This document shows positions 18,163 through 26,665 of a stretch of DNA of 64,000 nucleotides, in pieces. The translations under genes and the position numbers were made by a program. The notes under the pieces are model-generated. The model was not told the origin of the DNA, ran no database searches, and saw only the letters and a list, made by a program, of their open reading frames with translations. The stretch is taken from contig CAWVRH010000011.1 in NCBI GenBank assembly GCA_963932545.1, positions 5,966 to 69,965 on the forward strand, in the 5' to 3' direction. The first letter of the stretch is position 1. Every line of letters begins with the position of its first letter. The stretch is from UBA8337 sp963932545. GTDB lineage: Bacteria > Pseudomonadota > Alphaproteobacteria > RS24.

Positions 18163-18188
18163 TTTATTTTGCAGGTTTATTTTGCAGG
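18163..18188. repeat. 13-bp tandem duplication upstream of ilvE
   Basis: TTTATTTTGCAGG occurs twice in perfect tandem at 18163-18175 and 18176-18188, in the 204-bp gap between the divergent ilvE and MarR genes. It could be an operator or a replication-slippage product. Confidence 0.85.
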
Positions 18189-18324
18189 AAAAGAAACCTA
18201 ACCATGATAGACTTAACAGCGCCCTAATTTTATGTCAATAAGACTGACCCATTTGTCTTTATCTGGCAAATCCGAAACCAAGTGTGAGTGGCTGACAAAC
18301 CCATGGATATAAAAGATATAAACC

Positions 18325-18831
18325 ATGTCTAAAACGTCGAAAAACGTCTCGAACGATGATTTCAAGGATGCCATTGAGCTGATGTTTTTCGCGTATCGTG
18401 ATTTCATCGCCGATCCGGACGCGATTTTAGCAGCCCATGATTTTGGCCGCGCGCATCACCGTGTCTTGCACTTTGTGGCGGGCAGCCCGGGCATTTCCAT
18501 CGCTGACCTTTTAGAGATTTTACGCGTGACCAAGCAAAGTTTAGCGCGGGTTTTGCGCGAGCTTATCGATGCCAATTATATCGAGCAGCGTATCGGCGCC
18601 AACGACCGACGCAAGCGCTTGCTGTTTTTAACGTCGAGGGGGTCTGCCCTACATGAGAAATTATTGGCACCCCAAGAAGCGCGCTTTGAAGCCGTGCTGG
18701 AGGCCATTGGCCCGGAGGCCTTTGCCCAATGGAAAAAAACCATGCGGCTGATGATAAATCGCCAAGACCGTGAAAATGTTGATAATCTGATTACCAGTTC
18801 GCGCGCCGCGCGAGAGACCCATACGGAGTAA
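18325..18831 (+). CDS. MarR family transcriptional regulator (PetP-like)
   Basis: A 168-aa winged-helix protein: helix-turn-helix in PGISIADLLEILRVTKQSLARVLRELI and wing in IGANDRRKRLLFLTSRG, with dimerisation helices at either end. It is the first gene of a MarR / OmpR-type response regulator / histidine kinase run (10-bp and 4-bp gaps). A MarR gene (petP) next to an OmpR-type regulator (petR) is known in Rhodobacter, where the pair controls the cytochrome bc1 operon; petABC is 10 kb away in this window. The equivalence is inference from gene order. Confidence 0.9.
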   Translation: MSKTSKNVSNDDFKDAIELMFFAYRDFIADPDAILAAHDFGRAHHRVLHFVAGSPGISIADLLEILRVTKQSLARVLRELIDANYIEQRIGANDRRKRLLFLTSRGSALHEKLLAPQEARFEAVLEAIGPEAFAQWKKTMRLMINRQDRENVDNLITSSRAARETHTE

Positions 18832-18841
18832 GCCAGCCCCC

Positions 18842-19540
18842 ATGAGCCAACCGGACGAAACCACACCGCATATTCTCATCGTCGACGACGACACACGAAT
18901 CCGCGAGTTGCTGCAGAAATATTTGGCAGACAACGGCTATCGCACATCTAGCGCTAGCGATGCCAAAGAGGCGCAAACCAAAATGGATGCGCTGACCTAT
19001 GACCTGTTGGTTTTGGACATCATGATGCCCGGCATTACCGGACTGGAGTTCACCAAGGTTTTACGCGAAGCCGAGAACGCCATCCCAATTTTACTGCTCA
19101 CCGCCTTGGCCGAAACCGAACAACGCATCGAAGGGCTGACCTCGGGCGCGGATGATTATTTGCCCAAACCTTTTGACCCGAAAGAACTTTTGCTGCGTGT
19201 GCAGAATATTTTGCGCCGCAGCGGGGCCGAAGAAAACACCATCGCGCCGCCTGAAGAAGTGCGTTTTGGTGACTATCTTTTCCGCTATGAACGCGGCGAG
19301 CTAACCTGCGATGGCACGCGCATTACCCTGACAACACGCGAGATAGAAGTCTTGCGCTGCCTCACTCAATCGCCCGGCAGCATTGTAACCCGCATTGAGT
19401 TAGCCGATGGAGAAGACATCTCCGAACGCGCCATTGATGTGCAAATCAATCGCTTGCGCCGAAAAATTGAAACCGATCCACGCGACCCGCTCTATTTGCA
19501 AACGGTTCGTGGCTCTGGCTATGTTTTGAGAACGGATTAG
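18842..19540 (+). CDS. OmpR-family response regulator (PetR-like)
   Basis: A 232-aa response regulator. The receiver domain has the acidic pocket at Asp15-Asp17 (ILIVDDDTRI), phospho-acceptor Asp59 in LLVLDIMMPG, and the conserved Lys in DDYLPKPFDPKELL. The C-terminal winged helix (LTTREIEVLRCL, ERAIDVQINRLRRKIE, LQTVRGSGYVLR) is OmpR/PhoB type. It is translated between the MarR gene and its probable kinase. Relationship to Rhodobacter PetR is suggested by context only. Confidence 0.95.
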   Translation: MSQPDETTPHILIVDDDTRIRELLQKYLADNGYRTSSASDAKEAQTKMDALTYDLLVLDIMMPGITGLEFTKVLREAENAIPILLLTALAETEQRIEGLTSGADDYLPKPFDPKELLLRVQNILRRSGAEENTIAPPEEVRFGDYLFRYERGELTCDGTRITLTTREIEVLRCLTQSPGSIVTRIELADGEDISERAIDVQINRLRRKIETDPRDPLYLQTVRGSGYVLRTD

Positions 19541-19544
19541 ACGG

Positions 19545-20894
19545 ATGCGGTTCTTATTCTCTTTTTCTCTCAGTGCGTTTTTAAAAACCTATATGCCGAC
19601 CGGGCTTTTCCCGCGGTCGCTTTTAATCATCGTGATGCCCGTTGTGGTAACCCAAATTGTGGTGGCTTTCGTGTTTATGGAACGCCATTGGTCTACCGTG
19701 ACGCAGCGCCTATCGCGCGCCGTCGTATCGGACATCACGATGCTGACAGATTTGCGGATGCGAGAGCTGGGGGGAGATGGCGACTTATTAAGCCAACTCG
19801 CCGGCGATGCTTTTGCTATGTCCGTCGCCTTTTTGCCTGGCGAGTCTTTGCCCCAAGATAAAGAAGTGCCCATTGTGGCCCTGCTGCATCAATCTTTATC
19901 GCGCGAGTTGAGCCAGCAAGTGGGTCGACCGTTTTGGGTGGACACAGAAACGTATGAAAACTACGTAGACATTCGCGTTCTGCTGCCCGGCGAAGTCATG
20001 CGCGTGCTGGCGCAACGAAAACGCGTTTACGCCACCAATTCGCATATTTTTATGATTTGGATGATTGGCACCTCGGTGATTTTGCTGATGGTCTCGGGCG
20101 TATTTTTGCGCAATCAAATTCGCCCCATTCAACGCCTCGCCGAAGCCGCGCAGGAATTTGGTAAAGGTCGCGATACGCCGAACTTTCGCCCGGCTGGGGC
20201 TGCCGAAGTGCGCAGTGCCGCGGCCAGTTTCATTGAAATGCGTGACCGTATTCAGCGCCAAATCGAGCAGCGCACGACTATGCTAGCCGGCGTGAGCCAT
20301 GATTTGCGCACGCCGCTGACGCGGCTGAAATTGCAATTGGCCATGCTCCCTCAAGGCAATGAGATAGAAGAGCTGAACACCGATATTTCTGAAATGGAAG
20401 ATATGCTGGATGACTATCTAGCATTTGCGCGCGGCTATCAGGGCGAGCGTGCCTCGATGGCCAATCTAGCGCCTTTCATGACGCAAATTCACCATGACGC
20501 CGAGCGCCGCTGGCCCGATGTGCAATTGCGCCTCACCGATACGCTGGAGATGGAAGTGGCGATGAAGCAAAACGCCTTGCGCCGCTGTGTCACCAATTTG
20601 GTCAATAATGCCTGCAATCATGCGGCCCTTGTGCATGTTTCGGCACAGCTCAATAGCAATCATAAAATGGTGCATATCACCGTCGACGATAATGGCACGG
20701 GCATCCCCGAAGATAAATTAGAGGAAGTGTTCCGCCCATTCTTCCGCCTCGATGATGCGCGCAATGCGCAAATGGGGGGCACAGGTTTGGGCTTGGCTAT
20801 CGCGCGCGACGTGGCGCGCGGACATGGCGGCGATATTGTGCTGTCGAAAAGCGCCTTGGGGGGCTTGCGAGCCACCGTTTCGCTTCCGGTTTAA
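19545..20894 (+). CDS. Membrane sensor histidine kinase, EnvZ-like
   Basis: A 449-aa kinase paired with the upstream response regulator. Membrane segments at about 24-44 and 167-188 bracket a periplasmic sensor of roughly 120 residues, followed by HAMP. The H-box is GVSHDLRTPLTRLKLQL with phospho-acceptor His252; the ATPase domain has NLVNNACNH (N box), VDDNGTGIP (G1) and GGTGLGLAIA (G2). The signal sensed is unknown. Its 3' end overlaps the convergent proC stop by four bases. Confidence 0.95.
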   Translation: MRFLFSFSLSAFLKTYMPTGLFPRSLLIIVMPVVVTQIVVAFVFMERHWSTVTQRLSRAVVSDITMLTDLRMRELGGDGDLLSQLAGDAFAMSVAFLPGESLPQDKEVPIVALLHQSLSRELSQQVGRPFWVDTETYENYVDIRVLLPGEVMRVLAQRKRVYATNSHIFMIWMIGTSVILLMVSGVFLRNQIRPIQRLAEAAQEFGKGRDTPNFRPAGAAEVRSAAASFIEMRDRIQRQIEQRTTMLAGVSHDLRTPLTRLKLQLAMLPQGNEIEELNTDISEMEDMLDDYLAFARGYQGERASMANLAPFMTQIHHDAERRWPDVQLRLTDTLEMEVAMKQNALRRCVTNLVNNACNHAALVHVSAQLNSNHKMVHITVDDNGTGIPEDKLEEVFRPFFRLDDARNAQMGGTGLGLAIARDVARGHGGDIVLSKSALGGLRATVSLPV

Positions 20895-21742
20895 TCTTTT
20901 TTTGTATCAGTTCCGATTTGCGCCAGCGCTACGGCGCGGGCTTGCGCGGCTTTCGTGGCGCGCTGCATGAGCTGGCCTAGGCCATCGTTTTTCGCCATTA
21001 AAACTTCCAGAGCCGCCTGCGTGGTGCCGCCCGGCGAAGTTACGTTTTGGCGCAGCTCCGCACTCGGCGTATCCATTTGTTCCAACATAGCTGCCGCGCC
21101 GACAATAGTTTGCTCGGCCAATTGACGCGCCATATCTTGGGGAAGCCCAAGCTGCTCACCGGCGGATGCCATGGCCTCGGCCATATGAAAAATATACGCA
21201 GGCCCCGACCCTGAGATGGCGGTTACCGCATCGATGGCAGCTTCGGTATCCAGCCAGACCGTTTGCCCGACCGCTTGCAATAAAGCTTCGGTGGCGCCGC
21301 GTTGTTCTGGCGTCGTGTTGGCATCTGCATAAAGCCCCGTCATGCCCTTGCCGATGGAGGCGGGCGTATTGGGCATCGTGCGAATACAGGCAAGCTTGTC
21401 GCCCAACATATCGCTCAGCGTGGCCAATGGCACGCCTGCCATGAGCGAGACAACCAGAGATTTGTCTGGCAAAGAAAGCTTGGGCAGAACGGCTTCGATG
21501 AATTGTGGCTTAATAGCTAAAATAGTGATGTCGGGCGCGTGGGCGGCCAAACTTTGTGCGTCTGGGTTTAGCGTGATGCCGCTGTTTTTTAACGCCTCGC
21601 TTGGCTTGGGATCTTGGACGAAAAATTGGCTCGGCTCGAGGCCCGCCGCAAGCCAGCCGTCGAGCAAGGCCATGCCCATTTTGCCGCCACCGATAAGAAA
21701 CAGGCTTTGGCCAGCTAGCAGAGTTTGCAGATGACTACGCAT
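20891..21742 (-). CDS. proC: Pyrroline-5-carboxylate reductase
   Basis: A 283-aa enzyme that makes the last step of proline synthesis with NAD(P)H. The Rossmann motif is LFLIGGGKMGMALLDGWL; the signature is SGSGPAYIFHMAEAMASAGEQLGLP and the C-terminal LRQNVTSPGGTTQAALEVL is strongly conserved. The start is at 21742 (MRSHLQTL), overlapping the upstream YbjN stop by 8 bp; the open frame beyond, to 22117, is antisense-like YbjN sequence and is discarded. Confidence 0.96.
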   Translation of the reverse strand: MRSHLQTLLAGQSLFLIGGGKMGMALLDGWLAAGLEPSQFFVQDPKPSEALKNSGITLNPDAQSLAAHAPDITILAIKPQFIEAVLPKLSLPDKSLVVSLMAGVPLATLSDMLGDKLACIRTMPNTPASIGKGMTGLYADANTTPEQRGATEALLQAVGQTVWLDTEAAIDAVTAISGSGPAYIFHMAEAMASAGEQLGLPQDMARQLAEQTIVGAAAMLEQMDTPSAELRQNVTSPGGTTQAALEVLMAKNDGLGQLMQRATKAAQARAVALAQIGTDTKKD

Positions 21743-22229
21743 CGCCTCGTGTCTCGAACAGGCTGCTTTGCAGCGCCTCTTGCGGCGAATGACCCGCCCA
21801 AATAAGGAATTGAAAAGCGGGGAAAAACCGCTCGCAGGTTTCCAACGCATGATTGATAAGCTCTTGGCACTGGCCTTCCGACAAACCGCCGCTAACAAAC
21901 ATAGTGCTGCGGAACAAGATGGCACCATCGCCGGACCAAATGTCGAAATGACCGAGCCATAATTGCTCATTGATGAGTGCCAATAGCTCATGCACGTCTG
22001 CGCGTTTGCCCTTAGGGGCGCGCGTGTCGAGAACACTGGCGACATGCAGACCGCCGAGGTCTGGGCGCCAACTAATGGCCAAATGGTAATCGCTATGGAC
22101 GCCAGAAATGCAAACATTCACATCATCTTGCGTGCCGCGTTCGCACGGCCATTCATGCGCGCAAGCCAGCCCTTCAATCAAATCGATTGGATGCTCAATG
22201 TCGATATTATGGGCAATTGCGGAGCTCAT
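21735..22229 (-). CDS. YbjN domain protein
   Basis: A 164-aa protein of the YbjN family (CesT-like type III chaperone fold), found upstream of proC in many alphaproteobacteria. Recognisable segments are HPIDLIEGLACAHEW, VASVLDTRAPKGKRADVHELLALINEQLWLGHFDIW and DGAILFRSTMFVSGGLSEGQCQELI. Function is unknown beyond a proposed chaperone-like role. It overlaps proC by 8 bp, so the two are probably translated together. Confidence 0.9.
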   Translation of the reverse strand: MSSAIAHNIDIEHPIDLIEGLACAHEWPCERGTQDDVNVCISGVHSDYHLAISWRPDLGGLHVASVLDTRAPKGKRADVHELLALINEQLWLGHFDIWSGDGAILFRSTMFVSGGLSEGQCQELINHALETCERFFPAFQFLIWAGHSPQEALQSSLFETRGDA

Positions 22230-22261
22230 TCAGGCGACCTCGTTAAGTAATGACTACATAT

Positions 22262-22279
22262 AGGGGGTAGGTGCCCCCT
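22262..22279 (-). other. Stem-loop between ubiK and the YbjN gene
   Basis: AGGGGG at 22262-22267 pairs perfectly with CCCCCT at 22274-22279 around a six-base loop. It lies 33 bp upstream of the YbjN start and 126 bp past the ubiK stop. No T run follows on either strand, so it may be a leader hairpin or a weak terminator. The remaining gap (22230-22404) shows nothing else. Confidence 0.5.
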
Positions 22280-22404
22280 CAACCACTACTGAGATTGTCT
22301 GATTCACTGAGTCGATAAAAGCGATAAACAGGGAAGCTGAATTTAATCCACGACCTTTGTGAAAACGGCGCAAGACCAGCATGAAGACCGCTGATTCTTT
22401 GTCT

Positions 22405-22680
22405 TTATTTGGCTTTTTTAGTCTTTTGAAGCGCTTCCAAATCGGCACGAAGCTGATTTATTTGCTCGCCGAGCTGACTATTTTCTTCACGCGCAGCGAC
22501 CGCCATTTCGCGAACCGCCTCGAATTCTTCGCGCGATACCAAGCCGTTTTCTGCCAGCATTGCGTCCACGCGTCCGCGCACGGCCTGCTCTATTTCTTCG
22601 CGTGCGCCTTGTGCCGCAATGCCAAGTCCGGAGACCATACCGCCTAAATCGTCAATAATTTTTCTTTTCATATCACTCAT
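22405..22680 (-). CDS. ubiK: Ubiquinone biosynthesis accessory factor UbiK / BMFP-type coiled-coil protein
   Basis: A 91-aa helical protein of the BMFP family (Brucella membrane fusogenic protein; UbiK in E. coli), which forms trimeric coiled coils and assists ubiquinone synthesis. It reads KRKIIDDLGGMVSGLGIAAQGAREEIEQAVRGRV followed by VSREEFEAVREMAVAAREEN and a heptad coiled coil ending in a Lys-rich tail. The start at 22680 (MSDMKRK) avoids a leader with no family resemblance. It is divergent from lgt. Confidence 0.88.
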   Translation of the reverse strand: MSDMKRKIIDDLGGMVSGLGIAAQGAREEIEQAVRGRVDAMLAENGLVSREEFEAVREMAVAAREENSQLGEQINQLRADLEALQKTKKAK

Positions 22681-22751
22681 AAGCAGCAAGATTGATGAGT
22701 GCGTGCTATATTGCAAGCATAATTTGCCCTTTTTAAGAGACCGATTGCCCC

Positions 22752-23579
22752 ATGCCTTTTCCAAATATTGATCCGGTAATTTTTGAACTTGGCCCCCTCG
22801 CGATACGTTGGTATTCGCTGGCCTATATTATTGGCCTAATGGCGGGCTGGAAATATATTGTCCGCCTAACCCGCAGCCCCGCTTTATGGGGCAAGGGAGC
22901 GCTGCCCAACGGGCTGGCCACACCCGCTAACGAAGACGACATCGACGATATGCTGCTGTGGATGACTTTGGGCGTCATCTTGGGCGGGCGGCTTGGCTAT
23001 GTGCTGTTTTATAACACCAGCTATTATCTCGCCAATCCGGGCGATGCGCTGGCTGTCTGGCAAGGCGGCATGTCGTTTCATGGCGGCGCCTTGGGGGTGA
23101 TTATTTGTGTCATTCTATTTGCCCGAAAGCGCGCCATTCCGCTGTTGGCACTTGGCGATATGGTGGCCATTACGGCGCCGCTAGGGCTTTTGTTCGGACG
23201 CCTCGCCAATTTCATCAATAGCGAATTATGGGGCCGTGTTACCGATGTGCCTTGGGCGGTTATATTTCCAAATGGCGGGCCCTTGCCGCGCCACCCCAGC
23301 CAACTTTATGAGGCCGCCCTCGAAGGGGTTTTGCTGCTGGTCGTGTTGAATGTTTTGGCTTGGAAATTTAAAGCCCTGTCGAAGCCAGGACTTCTTACCG
23401 GACTGTTTCTTATTGGCTATGGCGTCTCGCGCGCTTTTGTCGAATTGTTTCGCGAGCCCGACGCGCACCTTGGGTTTTTATTCGACGCCATCACCATGGG
23501 GCAAGTCTTGTCACTGCCGATGATTGGCGCCGGTTTTGGCTTTGTCTATTGGGCGCTGGTAAAAGCCCGCGCCAAATAA
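22752..23579 (+). CDS. lgt: Prolipoprotein diacylglyceryl transferase
   Basis: A 275-aa inner-membrane enzyme that transfers diacylglycerol to the lipobox cysteine of prolipoproteins. About seven membrane segments are seen. Family marks are PLAIRWYSLAYIIGL, GGRLGYVLFYN, MSFHGGALGVI, the central GLLFGRLANFINSELWGR, and RHPSQLYEAALEG. Its product is needed for the three lipoproteins encoded near 61-63 kb. The next gene starts directly after its stop. Confidence 0.98.
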   Translation: MPFPNIDPVIFELGPLAIRWYSLAYIIGLMAGWKYIVRLTRSPALWGKGALPNGLATPANEDDIDDMLLWMTLGVILGGRLGYVLFYNTSYYLANPGDALAVWQGGMSFHGGALGVIICVILFARKRAIPLLALGDMVAITAPLGLLFGRLANFINSELWGRVTDVPWAVIFPNGGPLPRHPSQLYEAALEGVLLLVVLNVLAWKFKALSKPGLLTGLFLIGYGVSRAFVELFREPDAHLGFLFDAITMGQVLSLPMIGAGFGFVYWALVKARAK

Positions 23580-24689
23580 ATGAGCGCCTTGAAGGACATT
23601 TTGTTGGACGAGATTGCCGCCCATGGCCCCATGCCTTTGGACGCTTATATGGCGCGCGCTTTGGCCGACCCTGAGCATGGCTATTACATGCAACGCCGCC
23701 CCTTTGGCGCACCTGATGCGGAGGGTGGCGACTTTATTACCGCCCCCGAAGTCAGCCAAATGTTTGGCGAGCTAATTGGCACTTGGCTAGCGGATTTATG
23801 GAACCGAATGGGGCGACCCGACCCGTTTGCTCTGGTCGAATTGGGCCCGGGACGCGGCACGCTGATGGCCGATGTTTTGCGCGTCGGGCAAGTTTTGCCG
23901 GGCTTTCCCGAAAGCGCGCAAGTGCATTTCGTCGAGACCAGCCCCGCTTTGCGCCAAGCGCAAAAAAAAGCCGTGGGCAAAGACGTGACAGCCCATTGGC
24001 ACGACGATATTACCACCCTGCCCGCCATGCCTTGCTTGCTGGTGGCCAATGAATTTTTTGATGCGCTGCCTATTCGCCAAACCCGAAAAACCGCCTCAGG
24101 TTGGAAAGAAATATGCGTCGGCGCCAAAGACAAGGCGCTGGTTTTTACGCCGCAAGATATCGCCGAGCCCGATTTTTCCGAGGCCGCCAAGGCCTGCCTG
24201 CCAGAGACAATAGAAGACCAAGCCATCCTCGAGACCTGCCCTCAAGGCGAAGCGGCCATGCGCCAACTTTGCGCGCATATCGCCCAGCATGGCGGCGCCG
24301 CTTTGGTGATCGATTATGGCCATGCCACCAAAGCCTGCGGCGATAGTTTTCAAGCGCTCAAAGAGCACCGCTTTGTCGACCCGCTGGAAGCCCCGGGCAT
24401 GGCTGATATTACCGCGCATGTGAATTTTCCAGTGCTGGCGCATTTGGCCCAAGCGGCTGATTTAGACGCAGCCCCCGTGGCCACGCAAGGCGCGTTTCTC
24501 GAGAGCTTGGGGCTAAATTTACGCGCCCAACAATTGATGCAATCCAGCCCCGGTCGCGAAGCGCAAATCCAAAGCGAACGCGCCCGCCTTGCCGCTCCTG
24601 ATGAAATGGGAACGCTGTTTAAAGTTTTGGGCGTCGCGCATAAAGCCATGCCACCTTTGGCTGGGTTAAGCTTGAAGACGGATACATGA
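23580..24689 (+). CDS. MidA/NDUFAF7-like SAM-dependent methyltransferase
   Basis: A 369-aa DUF185 (Methyltransf_28) protein related to mitochondrial NDUFAF7, which methylates an arginine of a complex I subunit. Signatures are GPMPLDAYMARALADPEHGYYM, GDFITAPEVSQMFGELIGTWLADLW, the SAM-binding ALVELGPGRGTLMADVLR, and LLVANEFFDALPI. Bacterial members are assumed to act on the NDH-1 homologue, but this is inference. It follows lgt with no gap, and its stop overlaps pgeF as ATGA. Confidence 0.93.
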   Translation: MSALKDILLDEIAAHGPMPLDAYMARALADPEHGYYMQRRPFGAPDAEGGDFITAPEVSQMFGELIGTWLADLWNRMGRPDPFALVELGPGRGTLMADVLRVGQVLPGFPESAQVHFVETSPALRQAQKKAVGKDVTAHWHDDITTLPAMPCLLVANEFFDALPIRQTRKTASGWKEICVGAKDKALVFTPQDIAEPDFSEAAKACLPETIEDQAILETCPQGEAAMRQLCAHIAQHGGAALVIDYGHATKACGDSFQALKEHRFVDPLEAPGMADITAHVNFPVLAHLAQAADLDAAPVATQGAFLESLGLNLRAQQLMQSSPGREAQIQSERARLAAPDEMGTLFKVLGVAHKAMPPLAGLSLKTDT

Positions 24690-25462
24690 GCCAAATAAAA
24701 TATCATCAAGGCGAGCTTTTGGCTGGCACCACCCATGGGTTTTTCACCCGCCTTGGCGGCGTTTCCAGCGGCATTTATGACAGTTTAAACATTGGCCTCG
24801 GTTCACAAGATGAGCCTGCCCATGTGCTGGAAAACCGCGACCGCGTGCGACTGGCTTTGGGCGCCACCGATTTAGTTACGGGGTATCAAAGCCATAGTAT
24901 CGTGACTGAATTTATTGACGCACCGCAACAAGGCCTGCCCGCCGACGCGCTGGTGACGGCCACGCCTGGCTTGGCGATTGGGGCTTTGGCGGCAGACTGC
25001 GCGCCTGTTCTTTTGGCCGATGTGGAAGCGGGTCTTATTGGCGCGGCGCATAGCGGATGGCGTGGCGCCTTTGATGGTATTGCGCAAAGTGTGGTGGGGA
25101 CGATGTGCCAACATGGGGGGCGTCGCGAACATATAAAGGCTGTCGTCGGCCCTTGCATTTCGCAAGCCGCCTATGAAGTGGGGCCCGAGTTTATCGCGCG
25201 CTTTGAAAGCCATTTTGCCGACGACCTCGACCTGTTCATCGCCTCGCCAACCGGCAAAACAGGCCATCACATGTTCGATTTACCAAGCTTTGTGAACCGC
25301 CAATTAATCCGGAGCGGTTTGAGCGACGCGCATGTCGCCCAAATCGGGCTTTGCACCTATCGCGAAACCGATGCGTTTTTCTCCTATCGACGCACCACCC
25401 ATCGCGGCGAGCCCGATTATGGTCGTCAAATCTCTGCCATTTGCCTGCCCGAGACAATTTAG
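24686..25462 (+). CDS. pgeF: Peptidoglycan editing factor PgeF (laccase-domain polyphenol oxidase family)
   Basis: A 258-aa multicopper oxidase-fold protein (YfiH/DUF152). Family members correct misincorporated Ser in peptidoglycan (PgeF) or act as purine nucleoside phosphorylase/deaminase. Metal-site segments are GYQSHSIV, APVLLADVEAGLIGAAHSGWRGA and VVGPCISQAAYEVGP, and the end has CTYRETDAFFSYRR. The ATG overlaps the preceding stop by four bases, so lgt-midA-pgeF behave as one translationally coupled unit. Confidence 0.92.
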   Translation: MSQIKYHQGELLAGTTHGFFTRLGGVSSGIYDSLNIGLGSQDEPAHVLENRDRVRLALGATDLVTGYQSHSIVTEFIDAPQQGLPADALVTATPGLAIGALAADCAPVLLADVEAGLIGAAHSGWRGAFDGIAQSVVGTMCQHGGRREHIKAVVGPCISQAAYEVGPEFIARFESHFADDLDLFIASPTGKTGHHMFDLPSFVNRQLIRSGLSDAHVAQIGLCTYRETDAFFSYRRTTHRGEPDYGRQISAICLPETI

Positions 25463-25512
25463 AGGCACAAACCTGTGCATAGACCGGCATGAGAGGCCTT
25501 CCAAGGCAATAA

Positions 25513-25539
25513 GTTAGATTCGCAAATAGCGAATCTAAC
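25513..25539. other. Perfect 11-bp hairpin between pgeF and prs
   Basis: GTTAGATTCGC at 25513-25523 pairs perfectly with GCGAATCTAAC at 25529-25539 around AAATA. It lies 50 bp past the pgeF stop and 46 bp before the prs ATG. CGCGGCTTTGTTATTT follows, too broken for a standard U-tract. It may end the pgeF message, or fold in the prs leader, or bind a dimeric regulator. Confidence 0.8.
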
Positions 25540-25584
25540 GCGGCTTTGTTATTTAAGGAGAGGATAGATTTTGGAGATGGTCGC

Positions 25585-26520
25585 ATGAAAATTATAGCCG
25601 GTAACAGCAACATTCCCTTAGCCGAAGAAGTTAGCAAATATTTGGGCGTGCCCTTGGCCAAAGCCACCGTTCGCCGCTTTGCCGACAATGAAGTTTTTGT
25701 CGAGATTTTAGAGAATATGCGCGGCGAAGATGTGTTCATCGTTCAATCCACCTCAGCACCGGCCAATGACCACATGATGGAATTATTGATCATTATCGAC
25801 GCCCTACGGCGCGCCTCTGCACGACGCATTACGGCTGTTTTGCCGTATTTCGGCTATGCCCGCCAAGACCGCAAAATGGGGCCGCGCACGCCTATTTCAG
25901 CCAAATTGGTAGCCAATTTAATGGAAGCCTCCGGCGCTGACCGCGTGCTGACGCTGGATTTACACGCTGGCCAAATTCAAGGCTTCTTCGATATCCCAAC
26001 CGATAATCTGTTCGCCGCTCCCGTATTTGTCGATGACATTAAAAGCCGCTTCAATATAGACCAAGAACTGATGGTGGTTAGCCCTGATGTTGGTGGCGTG
26101 GTGCGCACGCGCGCGCTGGGAAATCGCATTGGCGCTGATTTGGCGATTGTGGATAAACGCCGCGAACGCGCTGGCGAAAGCGAAGTGATGAATATTATTG
26201 GCGATGTATCGGGCCGCGCTTGCTTGCTGGTCGATGATATCGTCGACAGCGCGGGCACGCTTTGCAATGCCGCTACCGCGCTCATCAATGCCGGTGCCAC
26301 CTCGGTTTCTGGCTATGTGACGCACGGCGTTTTGTCGGGCCAAGCAGTCGAGCGGGTGAATAAATCGCAGCTCGACAACCTGCTGATTACCGATACCATT
26401 CTGCCGACAGCCGAAATTCTTGCATCGCCAAAATTCGACGTTATCAAAATCGCTCCGCTGATTGGCGAGGCCATGCGCCGCACATCCGACGAACACTCGG
26501 TTTCGAGCTTGTTTGACTAA
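25585..26520 (+). CDS. prs: Ribose-phosphate pyrophosphokinase
   Basis: A 311-aa class I PRPP synthase, supplying PRPP for purine, pyrimidine, His, Trp and NAD synthesis. Features are the ATP-binding VLPYFGYARQDRK, the DLHAGQIQGFFDIP signature, and the PRPP loop ACLLVDDIVDSAGTLCNA. The ATG at 25585 (MKIIAGNSNIP) has GGAGATGG upstream and gives the normal length; an earlier in-frame ATG at 25546 is disfavoured. A long perfect hairpin lies in its leader. Confidence 0.98.
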   Translation: MKIIAGNSNIPLAEEVSKYLGVPLAKATVRRFADNEVFVEILENMRGEDVFIVQSTSAPANDHMMELLIIIDALRRASARRITAVLPYFGYARQDRKMGPRTPISAKLVANLMEASGADRVLTLDLHAGQIQGFFDIPTDNLFAAPVFVDDIKSRFNIDQELMVVSPDVGGVVRTRALGNRIGADLAIVDKRRERAGESEVMNIIGDVSGRACLLVDDIVDSAGTLCNAATALINAGATSVSGYVTHGVLSGQAVERVNKSQLDNLLITDTILPTAEILASPKFDVIKIAPLIGEAMRRTSDEHSVSSLFD

Positions 26521-26550
26521 ACCCAAGCCGAAGCATTTCTATTGAAACTT

Positions 26551-26619
26551 GCGGGTTTCACAGCTATAACCCGCCCACGATCCGGTTTTACACCCCTGGA
26601 GGAAACCCGGTCTGACCGG
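26551..26619 (+). other. Two stem-loops in the rplY leader
   Basis: GCGGGTT at 26551-26557 pairs with AACCCGC at 26568-26574 (10-base loop), and CCGGT at 26607-26611 pairs with ACCGG at 26615-26619. Neither is followed by a U-tract. They lie between prs and the rplY ATG at 26666. The first may end the prs message; both could form a leader structure. No known riboswitch is recognised. Confidence 0.5.
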
Positions 26620-26665
26620 CATGGCATGGGCTATGTCGGGAAATATCGCAACAAAGGAGACAGAT

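Noticed and set aside
21743..22117. Extension of the proC reading frame to 408 aa
   Set aside because: The added 125 residues lie over the YbjN gene in another frame and show no P5C-reductase similarity; the family starts near MRSHLQTLLAG.
22254..22448. A 64-aa open frame between the YbjN gene and ubiK
   Set aside because: It overlaps the ubiK end and a stem-loop, has no Shine-Dalgarno and no recognisable feature.
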